Positions 52,329-61,103 of a stretch of DNA of 64,000 nucleotides are shown here, in pieces. The notes under the pieces were generated by a model that was given only the letters and a program-made list of their open reading frames with translations, searched no databases and was not told the origin of the DNA. The stretch covers positions 1 to 64,000 of the forward strand of contig CATOCL010000004.1 of NCBI GenBank assembly GCA_951541495.1, given 5' to 3'. The position numbers and the translations under genes are program-made. Position 1 is the stretch's first letter. Each line of letters begins with the position of its first letter. This stretch comes from Planktomarina karensis (GTDB lineage: Bacteria > Pseudomonadota > Alphaproteobacteria > Rhodobacterales > Rhodobacteraceae).

Positions 52329-52949
52329 GTGACAAAACGTACCGCTGCCAAACATAAAATTGACCGACGGATGGGCGAAAATATTTGGGGCCGCCCCAAG
52401 TCTCCAGTAAATCGCCGTGAATATGGCCCCGGCCAGCATGGTCAGAGGCGAAAAGGCAAACTATCCGATTTTGGAACTCAGCTTCGGGCAAAGCAGAAGC
52501 TGAAGGGTTATTATGGTGACTTAACAGAAAAACAGTTCCGACGCATTTACGCTGAAGCTGAGCGCGTAAAAGGTGATACTGGTGAAAACTTAGTTGGTTT
52601 GCTAGAGCGGCGACTGGATGCGGTTGTGTATCGTGCAAAATTTGTTGCAACGGTATTTGCGGCGCGTCAATTTGTTAATCACGGCCATGTTCGAGTGAAC
52701 GGTAAAAAAGTTAATATTGCATCTTACTCAGTGTCGGAAGGTGATGTGATTGAAGTTCGAGATAAGTCTAAGCAGATGGCGGTTTTACTCGAAGCCACGC
52801 AACTTCCAGAACGAGACGTCCCTGATTACATGGAAGCAGATCATTCTAAAATGACGGCAACGTTTGTTCGCACGCCAGGATTAGGTGACGTACCTTATCC
52901 AGTTGTTATGGAACCAAACCTAGTTGTCGAATTTTATGCAAAGAATTAA
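52329..52949 (+). CDS. rpsD: 30S ribosomal protein S4
   Basis: Primary 16S rRNA-binding protein that nucleates 30S assembly. The 206-residue protein has the N-terminal KRTAAKHKIDRRMGENIWGR, the conserved REYGPGQHGQRRKGKLSDFG and the S4 RNA-binding domain ERRLDAVVYRAKFVATVFAARQFVNHGHVRVNGKKVNIASY. It starts at GTG (52329), eight bases after AAGGAG. It is monocistronic, as usual in alphaproteobacteria, with a strong terminator following. The long upstream leader may regulate it. Confidence 0.97.
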   Translation: MTKRTAAKHKIDRRMGENIWGRPKSPVNRREYGPGQHGQRRKGKLSDFGTQLRAKQKLKGYYGDLTEKQFRRIYAEAERVKGDTGENLVGLLERRLDAVVYRAKFVATVFAARQFVNHGHVRVNGKKVNIASYSVSEGDVIEVRDKSKQMAVLLEATQLPERDVPDYMEADHSKMTATFVRTPGLGDVPYPVVMEPNLVVEFYAKN

Positions 52950-52970
52950 CTTTCTCTAATCTATTTGAAG

Positions 52971-53000
52971 GGCCACGACAGGAAACTGCCGTGGCCTTTT
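52971..53000 (+). terminator. Intrinsic terminator of rpsD
   Basis: GGCCACG (52971-52977) pairs with CGTGGCC (52990-52996), with CAG/CTG extending the stem inside, followed by TTTTCTTTT. Confidence 0.9.
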
Positions 53001-53046
53001 CTTTTGGATATTTGGCGTTAGAACCAATAAGAGAAGGGTTTATAGA

Positions 53047-54141
53047 ATGAGAAAGCCAAAACCTCGGCCTGGTATAATGGATATTGAGCTCTATATCGGT
53101 GGAAAATCTACTGTTGAGGGAATGCCAAACATTCTCAAATTGTCATCGAACGAAAACCCAAGTGGGCCACCTTTGGCAGCTCAGCAAGCACTCATTTCGG
53201 CAGGTCTCTCGCTCCATCGCTACCCGCCTTCAGACCATTGGGATTTGCGTAGTGCCATAGCGGAAATACATGGATTAGATATTTCAAAAATTATATGTGG
53301 CTGCGGTTCAGATGAATTAATTAGTTTGCTCTGCCGTGCTTACGCAGGACCGGGAGTAGAAGTTATTCACACTTCCCATGGCTTTTTAATGTATCGAATT
53401 TGTGCGATGGCGGCTGGTGCCACGGTGGTGTCGGTACCGGAAGAAGAGCGCCACGTGGATGTAGATGCCATTTTAAATGCAATTAACTCAAGTACAGGCA
53501 TTATTTTTATTGCAAACCCCGGAAATCCTACTGGAACAAAAATTTTAGATGTTGAGATAGAGCGATTAATAAAAGGAACGCCAAAAGATGTTTTGGTTGT
53601 ACTGGACGGGGCCTATGCTGATTACGTGAATGGTTGGGACGGTGGAGCAAAATTTGTTGAAAGCCATACTAATGTGGTTATGCTAAGAACTTTGTCAAAA
53701 ATGTATGGTTTGGGTGGCTTGCGTGTGGGTTGGGGCTACGCTCCACAACATATTCTTAACGTCTTAGACCGTGTACGTGCACCATTTAATTTATCTGTTC
53801 CAGCTTTGCTTGCAGGTGAGGCTGCCGTTAAAGACAAAGAGTTTGTAAATGCACATCGCAAACAAAATAATGCTGCAAGGAAATGGCTTGCTGCGGAGTT
53901 ATTAAAGGTTGGTGTACAGTCAGACCCGTCTGAAGCTAATTTCATTTTAGCGAGGTTTTCCGATCAAGCTCAAGCTGAGGCCTGCGATGACTATTTACAA
54001 TCTATAGGGGTATTAGTTCGTCGGGTGGGAAGCTATGGTCTTCCTAACGCACTGCGGATCACTGTTCCTGATATGGCGGGATGTCAGCGTGTTATAACCG
54101 GTGTTAAAAGTTTTTTTGGAGGCAATTCATATGAGTTATAA
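53047..54141 (+). CDS. hisC: Histidinol-phosphate / aromatic aminotransferase
   Basis: PLP-dependent fold-type I aminotransferase for histidinol-phosphate and often for prephenate or phenylpyruvate. The 364 residues begin KPRPGIMDIELYIGGKS, with LSSNENPSGPP, the substrate stretch ANPGNPTGT, DGAYADY, and the PLP lysine in LRTLSKMYGLGGLRVGWG. Its 3' end overlaps tyrA by 11 bases. That partnership suggests it may act mainly in tyrosine/phenylalanine synthesis, since no other histidine genes lie beside it (hisS is a tRNA synthetase). Confidence 0.92.
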   Translation: MRKPKPRPGIMDIELYIGGKSTVEGMPNILKLSSNENPSGPPLAAQQALISAGLSLHRYPPSDHWDLRSAIAEIHGLDISKIICGCGSDELISLLCRAYAGPGVEVIHTSHGFLMYRICAMAAGATVVSVPEEERHVDVDAILNAINSSTGIIFIANPGNPTGTKILDVEIERLIKGTPKDVLVVLDGAYADYVNGWDGGAKFVESHTNVVMLRTLSKMYGLGGLRVGWGYAPQHILNVLDRVRAPFNLSVPALLAGEAAVKDKEFVNAHRKQNNAARKWLAAELLKVGVQSDPSEANFILARFSDQAQAEACDDYLQSIGVLVRRVGSYGLPNALRITVPDMAGCQRVITGVKSFFGGNSYEL

Positions 54142-55036
54142 TCGAGTTGCGTTAATTGGGTTGGGTCTAATAGCGTCCTCTATGTATTGGGCTATGAAAA
54201 GAGCAAAGATGGGGTCGCATGTAACTGGCTATGCCCGTTCCTCTCAAACTCGAGAAACAGCACGTAAGATAGGGCTTTGTGATAGCATAAGTGAGGACCT
54301 AAAAGGTGTAGTGTTAGATGCCGACTTGGTGGTTCTTTGTGTGCCAATAAGTGCTATGGGCAAGATTATGGCTGAAATAGCCCCTCATCTAAAGGCGGGA
54401 TGTACGGTTACTGACGTTGGTTCTGTCAAGCGTTCTGTTATAGATTTAGTCTCACCTAATGTTCCCAAAAACGTTTATTTTGTGCCGGCACATCCGCTTG
54501 CAGGAACAGAGCACTCTGGCCCTGAATCTGGATTTGCGGCATTGTTTGATAATCGATGGTGCTTGATAACGCCAAACGGTGCAGACCCTGATGCAGTTGC
54601 TGCTTTGACAATTTATTGGAAGGCCTTGGGAGCTAATGTTGATGAACTTGATCCGGACCATCATGATTTAGTTTTGGCGGTGACTAGTCACGCCCCACAT
54701 TTGATTGCTTACACTATGGTTGGCGTCGCTGAAGACATGAAACGGGTTACGAATTCTGAGGTAATTAATTATTCTGCTACTGGATTTAGGGATTTCACTC
54801 GAATTGCAGCAAGTGATCCGACTATGTGGCGGGACGTATTTTTATCGAATAAAGAAGCAACCCTCGAAGTCTTAGGACGGTTTACGGAGGAATTATTTTC
54901 TCTTCAAAGAGCCATAAGAACAGGAGATGGTGACTTTCTTCACGATTACTTTTCTCGCACTCGATCTATTAGACGTGGTATTATCGATGCTGGGCAAGAT
55001 ACTGGTGCCCCAGATTTTGGTAGACCAAAGGACTAA
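54131..55036 (+). CDS. tyrA: Prephenate/arogenate dehydrogenase
   Basis: NAD(P)-dependent oxidative decarboxylation of prephenate or arogenate in tyrosine synthesis. The N-terminal Rossmann motif is VALIGLGLIASSMYWAM, followed by DLVVLCVPISAMG, TDVGSVKRSV and the catalytic-region HPLAGTEHSGPESGF with LAVTSHAPHLIAY. The ATG at 54131 has GGAGG eight bases upstream; an earlier TTG frame at 54101 would add 10 residues inside hisC. 301 residues. A long hairpin begins 4 bases after the stop. Called tyrC in some annotations. Confidence 0.92.
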   Translation: MSYNRVALIGLGLIASSMYWAMKRAKMGSHVTGYARSSQTRETARKIGLCDSISEDLKGVVLDADLVVLCVPISAMGKIMAEIAPHLKAGCTVTDVGSVKRSVIDLVSPNVPKNVYFVPAHPLAGTEHSGPESGFAALFDNRWCLITPNGADPDAVAALTIYWKALGANVDELDPDHHDLVLAVTSHAPHLIAYTMVGVAEDMKRVTNSEVINYSATGFRDFTRIAASDPTMWRDVFLSNKEATLEVLGRFTEELFSLQRAIRTGDGDFLHDYFSRTRSIRRGIIDAGQDTGAPDFGRPKD

Positions 55037-55040
55037 CCCA

Positions 55041-55096
55041 GCGGGTTTCCATCAAACTATTGTAAGGAACTCAATAGTTTGATGGAAATCACCTGC
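55041..55096. repeat. Long inverted repeat after tyrA
   Basis: TTTCCATCAAACTATTG (55046-55062) is exactly complementary to 55072-55088, a 17-bp perfect stem with a 9-base loop. GCGGG (55041-55045) and CCTGC (55092-55096) extend it past a 3-base bulge. No T-tract follows, so it is not a classic terminator; it may be a repeat-family element or an mRNA end-stabiliser. Confidence 0.8.
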
Positions 55097-55299
55097 CGTG
55101 AAATGCTGCAGTTCTACTATAGATCTAGTTTTAGTGACTTTAAAAAATTGTGGAATTTCTGAAAATGTTAAAAATCAATGATCCTAAATTAGATTTTGTA
55201 ATAAAAGAGGCCCCAAAACTGGAAAAATTGCATAAAACCTTTTCTTAAAGGATATTGCAAAGTAAAGTTTCTATAGAAAACGTATGCGAGGTCATTGCT

Positions 55300-56469
55300 A
55301 TGGATCAAATACACAAAGATCGAAACCCTCAGTTCTCGCAGCCATTTAGCCAGATTTTGATGATGTTGGCTCTCGTGGCAGGAGTTGGGCTCTTAAGTTA
55401 CATCGCTTATCCAAATGTTGGGCCCACATTCTTAGCCAACCCTTATTTAAATATTTTCATTTTATTTGTCTTTTTTATAGGTGTTGCTACATGCTTTCAT
55501 CAGGTTTTATCTCTGATTTATTCTGTACAATGGATAGAGGGCTTTGCTGCGCAGAAGTCCGGGCATCAAGATTCGAAACCACCCCAATTACTTTTACCCC
55601 TTGCCAGTCTGTTGCGTGGACGTGGAGAGCATATGCAGTTGGGGTCTTCTTCCTCACGTTCGATCCTGGACTCAGTTTCGACGCGGATCGATGAACAACG
55701 CGAACTGACCCGTTATATTACGAATATGCTAATCTTTTTGGGCTTACTGGGCACTTTTTATGGCCTTGCTACTACGGTACCTGCATTGGTCCAAACAATT
55801 CAATCGTTGACACCAGGTGAGAACGAAAGTGCCGTAGACATTTTTTCTAGACTTCAAAAAGGACTTGAGGGGCAACTTGATGGTATGGGCATCGCTTTTG
55901 CTTCGTCTCTTCTTGGACTTGCTGGATCCTTAATGGTTGGACTTTTAGAAGTATTTTCTAGTCGTGGACAAAACCGTTTTTATGGTGAGTTAGAAGAATG
56001 GCTGTCAAGCATTACAAGGGTGGGATTCGCTAGTGGTGATGGCGATGGAGTTTCAGATCAGTCGATACTTGGTTCAATGATGGACCAAATGTCTGAGCAA
56101 ATGGCTAGCATGGCAAGAATGTATTCACAGGCTAGTGTGGGACAAACGGACGTAGAAACTCGTTTAATTGAGTTGGCCATTACAGTTGAGAAATTAACTG
56201 GAAAACTTGACCAGGGTCAAACACAGGCTTTGGAGCGTGTGGCAGCGAGTCAAGAAAAAATGCTTGCGCGCATGGGAGAGAACTCTGGTGACGGCATTGA
56301 TGCTGAAAGCCGCATGCGGTTGCGGTCTATAGATGTACAAATGTTGCGTATCTTGGAAGAAATTTCTACTGGACGTCAGGAGAGTATATCTGAAATACGC
56401 GGCGACTTAGCAAATCTTTCAAAATCGATACATAGTTTGGTGCAAACTTCGCCCTCAAGAAAGAAATAG
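55300..56469 (+). CDS. MotA/TolQ/ExbB-family proton-channel protein
   Basis: A 389-residue inner-membrane protein with four predicted helices: MMLALVAGVGLLSYIAY, a second near residues 50-75 (IFILFVFFIGVATCF), and the MotA/ExbB core pair LIFLGLLGTFYGLATTVPALV and GMGIAFASSLLGLAGSLMVGL. A cytoplasmic tail of about 140 residues rich in Glu/Gln/Met follows. By family it forms the pentameric ring of a proton-driven motor with its partner next door. I chose the ATG at 55300 with GAGG upstream; a TTG at 55255 is in frame. Relatives are often called ExbB-like biopolymer transporters; what it energises is not known. Confidence 0.82.
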   Translation: MDQIHKDRNPQFSQPFSQILMMLALVAGVGLLSYIAYPNVGPTFLANPYLNIFILFVFFIGVATCFHQVLSLIYSVQWIEGFAAQKSGHQDSKPPQLLLPLASLLRGRGEHMQLGSSSSRSILDSVSTRIDEQRELTRYITNMLIFLGLLGTFYGLATTVPALVQTIQSLTPGENESAVDIFSRLQKGLEGQLDGMGIAFASSLLGLAGSLMVGLLEVFSSRGQNRFYGELEEWLSSITRVGFASGDGDGVSDQSILGSMMDQMSEQMASMARMYSQASVGQTDVETRLIELAITVEKLTGKLDQGQTQALERVAASQEKMLARMGENSGDGIDAESRMRLRSIDVQMLRILEEISTGRQESISEIRGDLANLSKSIHSLVQTSPSRKK

Positions 56470-56478
56470 GCCCAACAG

Positions 56479-58542
56479 ATGGCACTTTCCCGTCGAACAG
56501 GAGTAAGATTTCAGGCTTCAATATGGCCAGGTTTTGTTGATGCTATGACGGGGCTCCTGCTTGTACTGATGTTTGTATTGACCATCTTTATGGTGATGCA
56601 ATTTGTGCTTCAAGAAACGATTAAAGGGCAGGGAACAGCGCTCGATGAACTTAATCTAGACATAACCCAAAAAGATGACCAGTTGAGCGACCTTTCAGGG
56701 CAAATTATAGCCCTTGGCGAAGCCTTGGGTTTAGAGAGAGCTACCGCGGAGGATCTGCGTAAGCAGGTGGCAGTGTTGGACGCATCACTTTTGGAATCTC
56801 AGGCTACTGGCGTTAGCAGACTGGCTTTGATATCAACATTAACGGCGGAACGAGACGCGCGAGTTTCAGACTTAGCAGATGCCACCGCAAAGATAACTGA
56901 CTTTGAAATAAAAGTTGGCAAACTATTGGCATTGCAGCAAGAAACTAAAGGCCAGATTAGTGATTTTGAACTTAAAGTTATGAGGCTTCAAGATAAAAAT
57001 CTGGAAGCTGAGGCCGAAATTTCATATTTTAATACCCAAGTTGCGGTTCTGCTCGCACAAAACTCAAAGGCAGAAAGTGAGATTATAAACTACGAAACCA
57101 AAGTAGCCTCCCTTTTGCAGCAACAACTGAAGACTGCGGGACAAATTTCAGAATTTGAAGCGCAACTCACTCTTTTAGTTGCGCAGGCCATGGAAGATAA
57201 GGAGCTGATGACTGTATTAGAGGATGAAGTTGTCACACTAAAAAAACAAAAAGAGGCAAGTAGTACTAAAATAAGTGAATTTGAATCACGCGTTCGCCAG
57301 CTTTTGGCGGAACAAGTTGTTGAGCAAGGTGCAGTTGCCGAGATTTCTGAAGAGCGTGCGTCCTTGCAGCAATCATTATTAGCGGCGCAGGCGACTATTA
57401 AGGCTCAGCTAGAGAAGGTCGCGTTGGGTGAAAAGCAAGCTGAACTATTAGATGAGATGATTACAGACTTGCGGCTTCAAAACCAATCAAAGAGTGATAA
57501 CTTATCTGACGCTTTGGCACTTCTGGCGACACAACAAGATCAGGCGTCAGTTCTGGCGAAGCAAGAAATTGAGCGCTTGGCAGAGGCGGCTGCCGCTGAG
57601 CAGCTTCGTAAAAACTTTGAGACTAGTCAGGCGGCGCTGTCGTCGCTGACTCTCCAACTAAATGAACAGCGAAAGCAAGCAGAGGAAACTTTGGCAATGT
57701 TGGCTGCTGCAAAAAGCATAGAGGAAGTTAATCCTATTAAAAACCTCACCGAAGTTGATAGGCGTAAGGCGTTACTGGCTGTGGCGCAAACTGAACTTTT
57801 AACCATAGAGGAAATTTCGACTGAAGCTCAACGCCAAATGACTTTATTAAGCCTTGAAGTAGCTGAGTTGCGGGCCCAAATTGGTGGATTGCAGTCAATA
57901 TTAGGTGATTTCAGACGCCGTGATGAAGCGAATCAAGTGGAAATTACTAATTTAGGTGGCGAGCTCAACCTAGCATTGGCGCAAGTGGCGTCTGAGGAAC
58001 GTAAAAACCGTCTATTGCAGGAAGCAGAAAGTGACCGCCTCTCTAAAGAGGCAGAGCGTTTGGCTTTAGTGGCTAAAACATTAGAGCAATATAAATCTGA
58101 ATTCTTTGGCCGCATGCGTCTTTTGTTGGAAGGCCGAGATGGAGTGAGTATCGTTGGAGATCGATTTGTATTCTCCTCGGAGGTTTTGTTCGCTTCAGGA
58201 AGAGCGGATCTGACCCCTGAAGGGCAAAGTGAAATTGCCAAAATAACTGAAGTTCTCAAGGGAATTACATCTGAGATGCCAGATGACATAGATTGGATTT
58301 TGCAGGTTGATGGTCACACAGATGACCTGGCTATAACTGGCGGTATTGAGTTCCGAAATAATTGGGAATTAAGCCAGGCGCGGGCACTGTCTGTTGTTCT
58401 CTTTATGGTCAATACCAAAGGCATGGATCCTCGGCGCTTATCCGCAAATGGTTTCGGAGAATTCCAACCCCTTAATACGGATAACACTAGTGTTGCTCGC
58501 GCTCAAAACCGCAGAATTGAGTTGAAACTCACTGGTAAATAA
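56479..58542 (+). CDS. MotB/OmpA-like peptidoglycan-binding stator protein with long coiled coil
   Basis: A 687-residue protein with one N-terminal membrane helix (residues about 20-45, FVDAMTGLLLVLMFVLTIFM). Asp21 at its start is placed like the proton-carrying Asp of MotB. A periplasmic coiled coil of about 500 residues follows, then an OmpA/MotB domain (about 561-687; FASGRADLTPEGQSEIAKI, VDGHTDD, AQNRRIELKL) that should bind peptidoglycan. Residues 139-285 are seven tandem 21-residue repeats (three heptads each). It starts 9 bases after the channel gene, so the two form one complex. Function unknown; it may link inner membrane energy to the cell wall or envelope. Confidence 0.85.
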   Translation: MALSRRTGVRFQASIWPGFVDAMTGLLLVLMFVLTIFMVMQFVLQETIKGQGTALDELNLDITQKDDQLSDLSGQIIALGEALGLERATAEDLRKQVAVLDASLLESQATGVSRLALISTLTAERDARVSDLADATAKITDFEIKVGKLLALQQETKGQISDFELKVMRLQDKNLEAEAEISYFNTQVAVLLAQNSKAESEIINYETKVASLLQQQLKTAGQISEFEAQLTLLVAQAMEDKELMTVLEDEVVTLKKQKEASSTKISEFESRVRQLLAEQVVEQGAVAEISEERASLQQSLLAAQATIKAQLEKVALGEKQAELLDEMITDLRLQNQSKSDNLSDALALLATQQDQASVLAKQEIERLAEAAAAEQLRKNFETSQAALSSLTLQLNEQRKQAEETLAMLAAAKSIEEVNPIKNLTEVDRRKALLAVAQTELLTIEEISTEAQRQMTLLSLEVAELRAQIGGLQSILGDFRRRDEANQVEITNLGGELNLALAQVASEERKNRLLQEAESDRLSKEAERLALVAKTLEQYKSEFFGRMRLLLEGRDGVSIVGDRFVFSSEVLFASGRADLTPEGQSEIAKITEVLKGITSEMPDDIDWILQVDGHTDDLAITGGIEFRNNWELSQARALSVVLFMVNTKGMDPRRLSANGFGEFQPLNTDNTSVARAQNRRIELKLTGK
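56893..57333 (+). repeat. Seven tandem 63-bp (21-residue) coding repeats
   Basis: Units begin at residues 139, 160, 181, 202, 223, 244 and 265, with the pattern [I/M]-[S/T/I]-x-[F/Y/L]-[E/N]-x-x-[V/L]-x-x-L-[L/Q/V/K], as in ISDFELKVMRL, ISYFNTQVAVLL, IINYETKVASLL and ISEFESRVRQLL. The spacing never varies. DNA copies have diverged, so the duplications are old. Confidence 0.85.
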
Positions 58543-58634
58543 TCGAAGTAAAGAATTTATATTTTATATAACTTATTCTTACCTTAATTATGGCTCGCCT
58601 CTGCCACTTTCCTATAAGCTAGAAGGTCACGTGG

Positions 58635-60965
58635 TTACTTTGCGGTGATTAACTTTGGTGAGCGCCCCTTATCTGTGATCAGTGGTTTCTTTGGTTCTTC
58701 AATTTGAAGGTCTAATTTTTCTTCTTTGACTGAAACCTTTACATTTCCACCTTTGATTAAGGCGCCAAATAATAGTTCTTCTGCCAATGGTTTTTTAATA
58801 TGTTCTTGAATGACGCGTCCTAAGGGTCGAGCACCCATTTTATCATCATAACCCTTATTACCTAGCCAATCTGCAGCTGATTTGGTAATTTCAATAGTAA
58901 CATTTCTGTCCATTAGTTGAGCCTCTAACTGTAGAACAAACTTTTCGACCACTTGCGCGATTACATCTCGGTCTAGTGGTGCGAAGCTAACAACTGCATC
59001 GAGGCGATTACGAAATTCCGGCGTAAACGTACGCTCTATAGCCGCTGTATCCTCGCCTTCTCGCCGATCCCTTCCAAATCCAATCGCGGCCTTTGACATT
59101 TCTGATGCACCAGCATTCGAAGTCATAATTAAAATTACATTCCGAAAATCTGTGGTTCTCCCATTGTGGTCAGTGAGCTTGCCGTGATCCATTACTTGCA
59201 ACAAAATATTAAAAACATCGGGATGCGCTTTTTCAATTTCGTCCAATAATAAAACGCAGTGTGGGTTCTGGTCTACACCATCTGTTAACATGCCACCTTG
59301 GTCGAAGCCGACATAGCCAGGAGGCGCTCCAATCAATCTACTGATCGCATGTTTTTCCATGTACTCAGACATATCAAAACGGATTAATTCAACGCCTAAA
59401 CTATCAGCCAATTGCTTCGCTACTTCAGTTTTACCTACGCCAGTGGGGCCGGTAAAAAGGTAGTTTCCTATTGGTTTCTCTGGTTCCCGCAACCCGGCCC
59501 GTGATAGTTTAATTGCTGATGCGACTGCCTCAATTGCGGGATCTTGGCCGAAAACAACTCGTTTTAGACCCGTCTCGAGGTCGCGCAGTACTTCAGCATC
59601 GTCTTTTGAAACTGATTTGGCGGGGATCCTCGCAATTTTTGCCACCACAGCTTCAATCTCTTTGACCCCTATAGTTTTGCGCCTCTTGTTTTCGTTTAAC
59701 AGATGTTGCGCCGCGCCAGCTTCATCAATCACGTCGATGGCCTTATCCGGAAGTTTACGGTCATTAATATAGCGTGAAGAGAGTTCTACTGCGATTTTAA
59801 TTGCGTCCGATGTGTACTTTATATCGTGGTGTTCCTCAAAGTATGGCTTAAGGCCTTTTAAAATTTTAATACTGTCCTCTACCGATGGCTCAACAATATC
59901 AATTTTTTGGAAACGTCTTGCTAAGGCACGATCTTTCTCAAAGTGTTGTCGAAACTCTTTGTAGGTAGTAGAGCCCATGCAACGTAGCTTGCCACCTTGC
60001 AGTGCGGGTTTTAATAAGTTGGATGCATCCATTGCACCCCCAGAAGTGGCTCCTGCTCCGATAACTGTGTGAATTTCGTCGATGAACAAAACAGCATCAT
60101 CGTGGTCTTCCATTTCCGTCATTACGGCCTTTAAACGTTCTTCAAAGTCTCCACGATACCGAGTGCCAGCTAAGAGTGCCCCCATATCGAGAGAGTAAAT
60201 AGTAGTTTTAAGTAGGATCGCAGGAGTTTTAGATTGTACTATCTTTCGAGCTAACCCCTCCGCAATCGCGGTTTTTCCTACACCAGGGTCACCAACCAAA
60301 AGGGGGTTATTTTTGCGCCTACGGCAAAGTATCTGGATGCAACGTTCAACTTCGTGGTCTCGTCCAATCAAGGGGTCAACATCTCCTTGAGCGGCCTTTG
60401 CGTTCAAATCTACACAATATTTTGCAAGAGCACTTTCTTTTTCGTCGGCTTCACCTGCTTCACCTGCTAACACCTCTTCGTCATCTTCAGCGCCAACGAC
60501 TGGTCGACTCTCAATAAAATCTGGATCCTTTGCCACACCATGAGCAATAAAATTTACTGCATCATAACGGGTCATATCTTGTTCCTGAAGGAAGAACGCC
60601 GCATTACTTTCGCGTTCAGCAAATATGGCTACCAAAACATTAGCGCCTGTGACCTCTGTCCTTCCAGAGGACTGTACATGGATTGCTGCACGCTGCACCA
60701 CTCGCTGGAATGCTGCCGTGGGTACGGCTTCTGAACCTTCTACATCAGTTGTTAAAGTAGTGAGCTCATCTTCAATAAAATCAACAAGTTGTTTCCGTAA
60801 TATTTTCAGATCAACTGAACAGGCTCGCATCACCTTTGAGGCATCTGGCTCATCAAGTAGAGCTAGTAAGAGATGTTCTAACGTTGCCAACTCATGCTTA
60901 CGGGCGTTTGCGGCTGCCAATGCTTCATGAATGGCATTTTCTAAAGTTGATGAAAATGATGGCAC
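58635..60965 (-). CDS. clpA: ATP-dependent Clp protease ATP-binding subunit ClpA
   Basis: AAA+ unfoldase that feeds substrates to ClpP. The N-domain (SSTLENAIHEALAAANARKHELATLEHLLLALLDEPDA) binds ClpS; the first ATPase has LVGDPGVGKTAIAEG and VLFIDEIHTVIGAG, the second LFTGPTGVGKTEVAKQ and VLLLDEIEKAH. 776 residues. It starts at GTG (60965) with AGGAG six bases upstream. No clpS is found upstream, though it often neighbours clpA. The C-terminal KKPLITDKGRSPKLITAK is a slightly unusual tail. gloB precedes it on the same strand, but each likely has its own promoter. Confidence 0.95.
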   Translation of the reverse strand: MPSFSSTLENAIHEALAAANARKHELATLEHLLLALLDEPDASKVMRACSVDLKILRKQLVDFIEDELTTLTTDVEGSEAVPTAAFQRVVQRAAIHVQSSGRTEVTGANVLVAIFAERESNAAFFLQEQDMTRYDAVNFIAHGVAKDPDFIESRPVVGAEDDEEVLAGEAGEADEKESALAKYCVDLNAKAAQGDVDPLIGRDHEVERCIQILCRRRKNNPLLVGDPGVGKTAIAEGLARKIVQSKTPAILLKTTIYSLDMGALLAGTRYRGDFEERLKAVMTEMEDHDDAVLFIDEIHTVIGAGATSGGAMDASNLLKPALQGGKLRCMGSTTYKEFRQHFEKDRALARRFQKIDIVEPSVEDSIKILKGLKPYFEEHHDIKYTSDAIKIAVELSSRYINDRKLPDKAIDVIDEAGAAQHLLNENKRRKTIGVKEIEAVVAKIARIPAKSVSKDDAEVLRDLETGLKRVVFGQDPAIEAVASAIKLSRAGLREPEKPIGNYLFTGPTGVGKTEVAKQLADSLGVELIRFDMSEYMEKHAISRLIGAPPGYVGFDQGGMLTDGVDQNPHCVLLLDEIEKAHPDVFNILLQVMDHGKLTDHNGRTTDFRNVILIMTSNAGASEMSKAAIGFGRDRREGEDTAAIERTFTPEFRNRLDAVVSFAPLDRDVIAQVVEKFVLQLEAQLMDRNVTIEITKSAADWLGNKGYDDKMGARPLGRVIQEHIKKPLAEELLFGALIKGGNVKVSVKEEKLDLQIEEPKKPLITDKGRSPKLITAK

Positions 60966-61004
60966 ACGGCTCTCCTATAGTTTTGGATGATCACGAAGAT
61001 CTTT

Positions 61005-61034
61005 GTTATACTAGACTTCGGTTTTCTTTTCCAA
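61005..61034 (-). promoter_or_regulatory. Predicted sigma-70 promoter of clpA
   Basis: On the minus strand TTGGAA (61034-61029), an 18-base spacer and TATAAC (61010-61005), 39 bases before the GTG start. Confidence 0.4.
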
Positions 61035-61103
61035 CCTTCAAGGGGTAATATGCATTTTCTGTGCTAAAAAAAACATTTTTGGTATTTCTTGGCTTAAAAC
61101 TAG

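Noticed and set aside
52126..52650. 174-codon frame antisense to rpsD
   Set aside because: It covers the S4 gene and leader on the opposite strand; S4 coding is unambiguous.
55300..58542. Zorya-type anti-phage system
   Set aside because: The MotA/MotB-like pair resembles ZorA/ZorB, but there is no ZorC, ZorD or ZorE neighbour; flanking genes are tyrA and clpA, and the coiled coil is on the wrong subunit.
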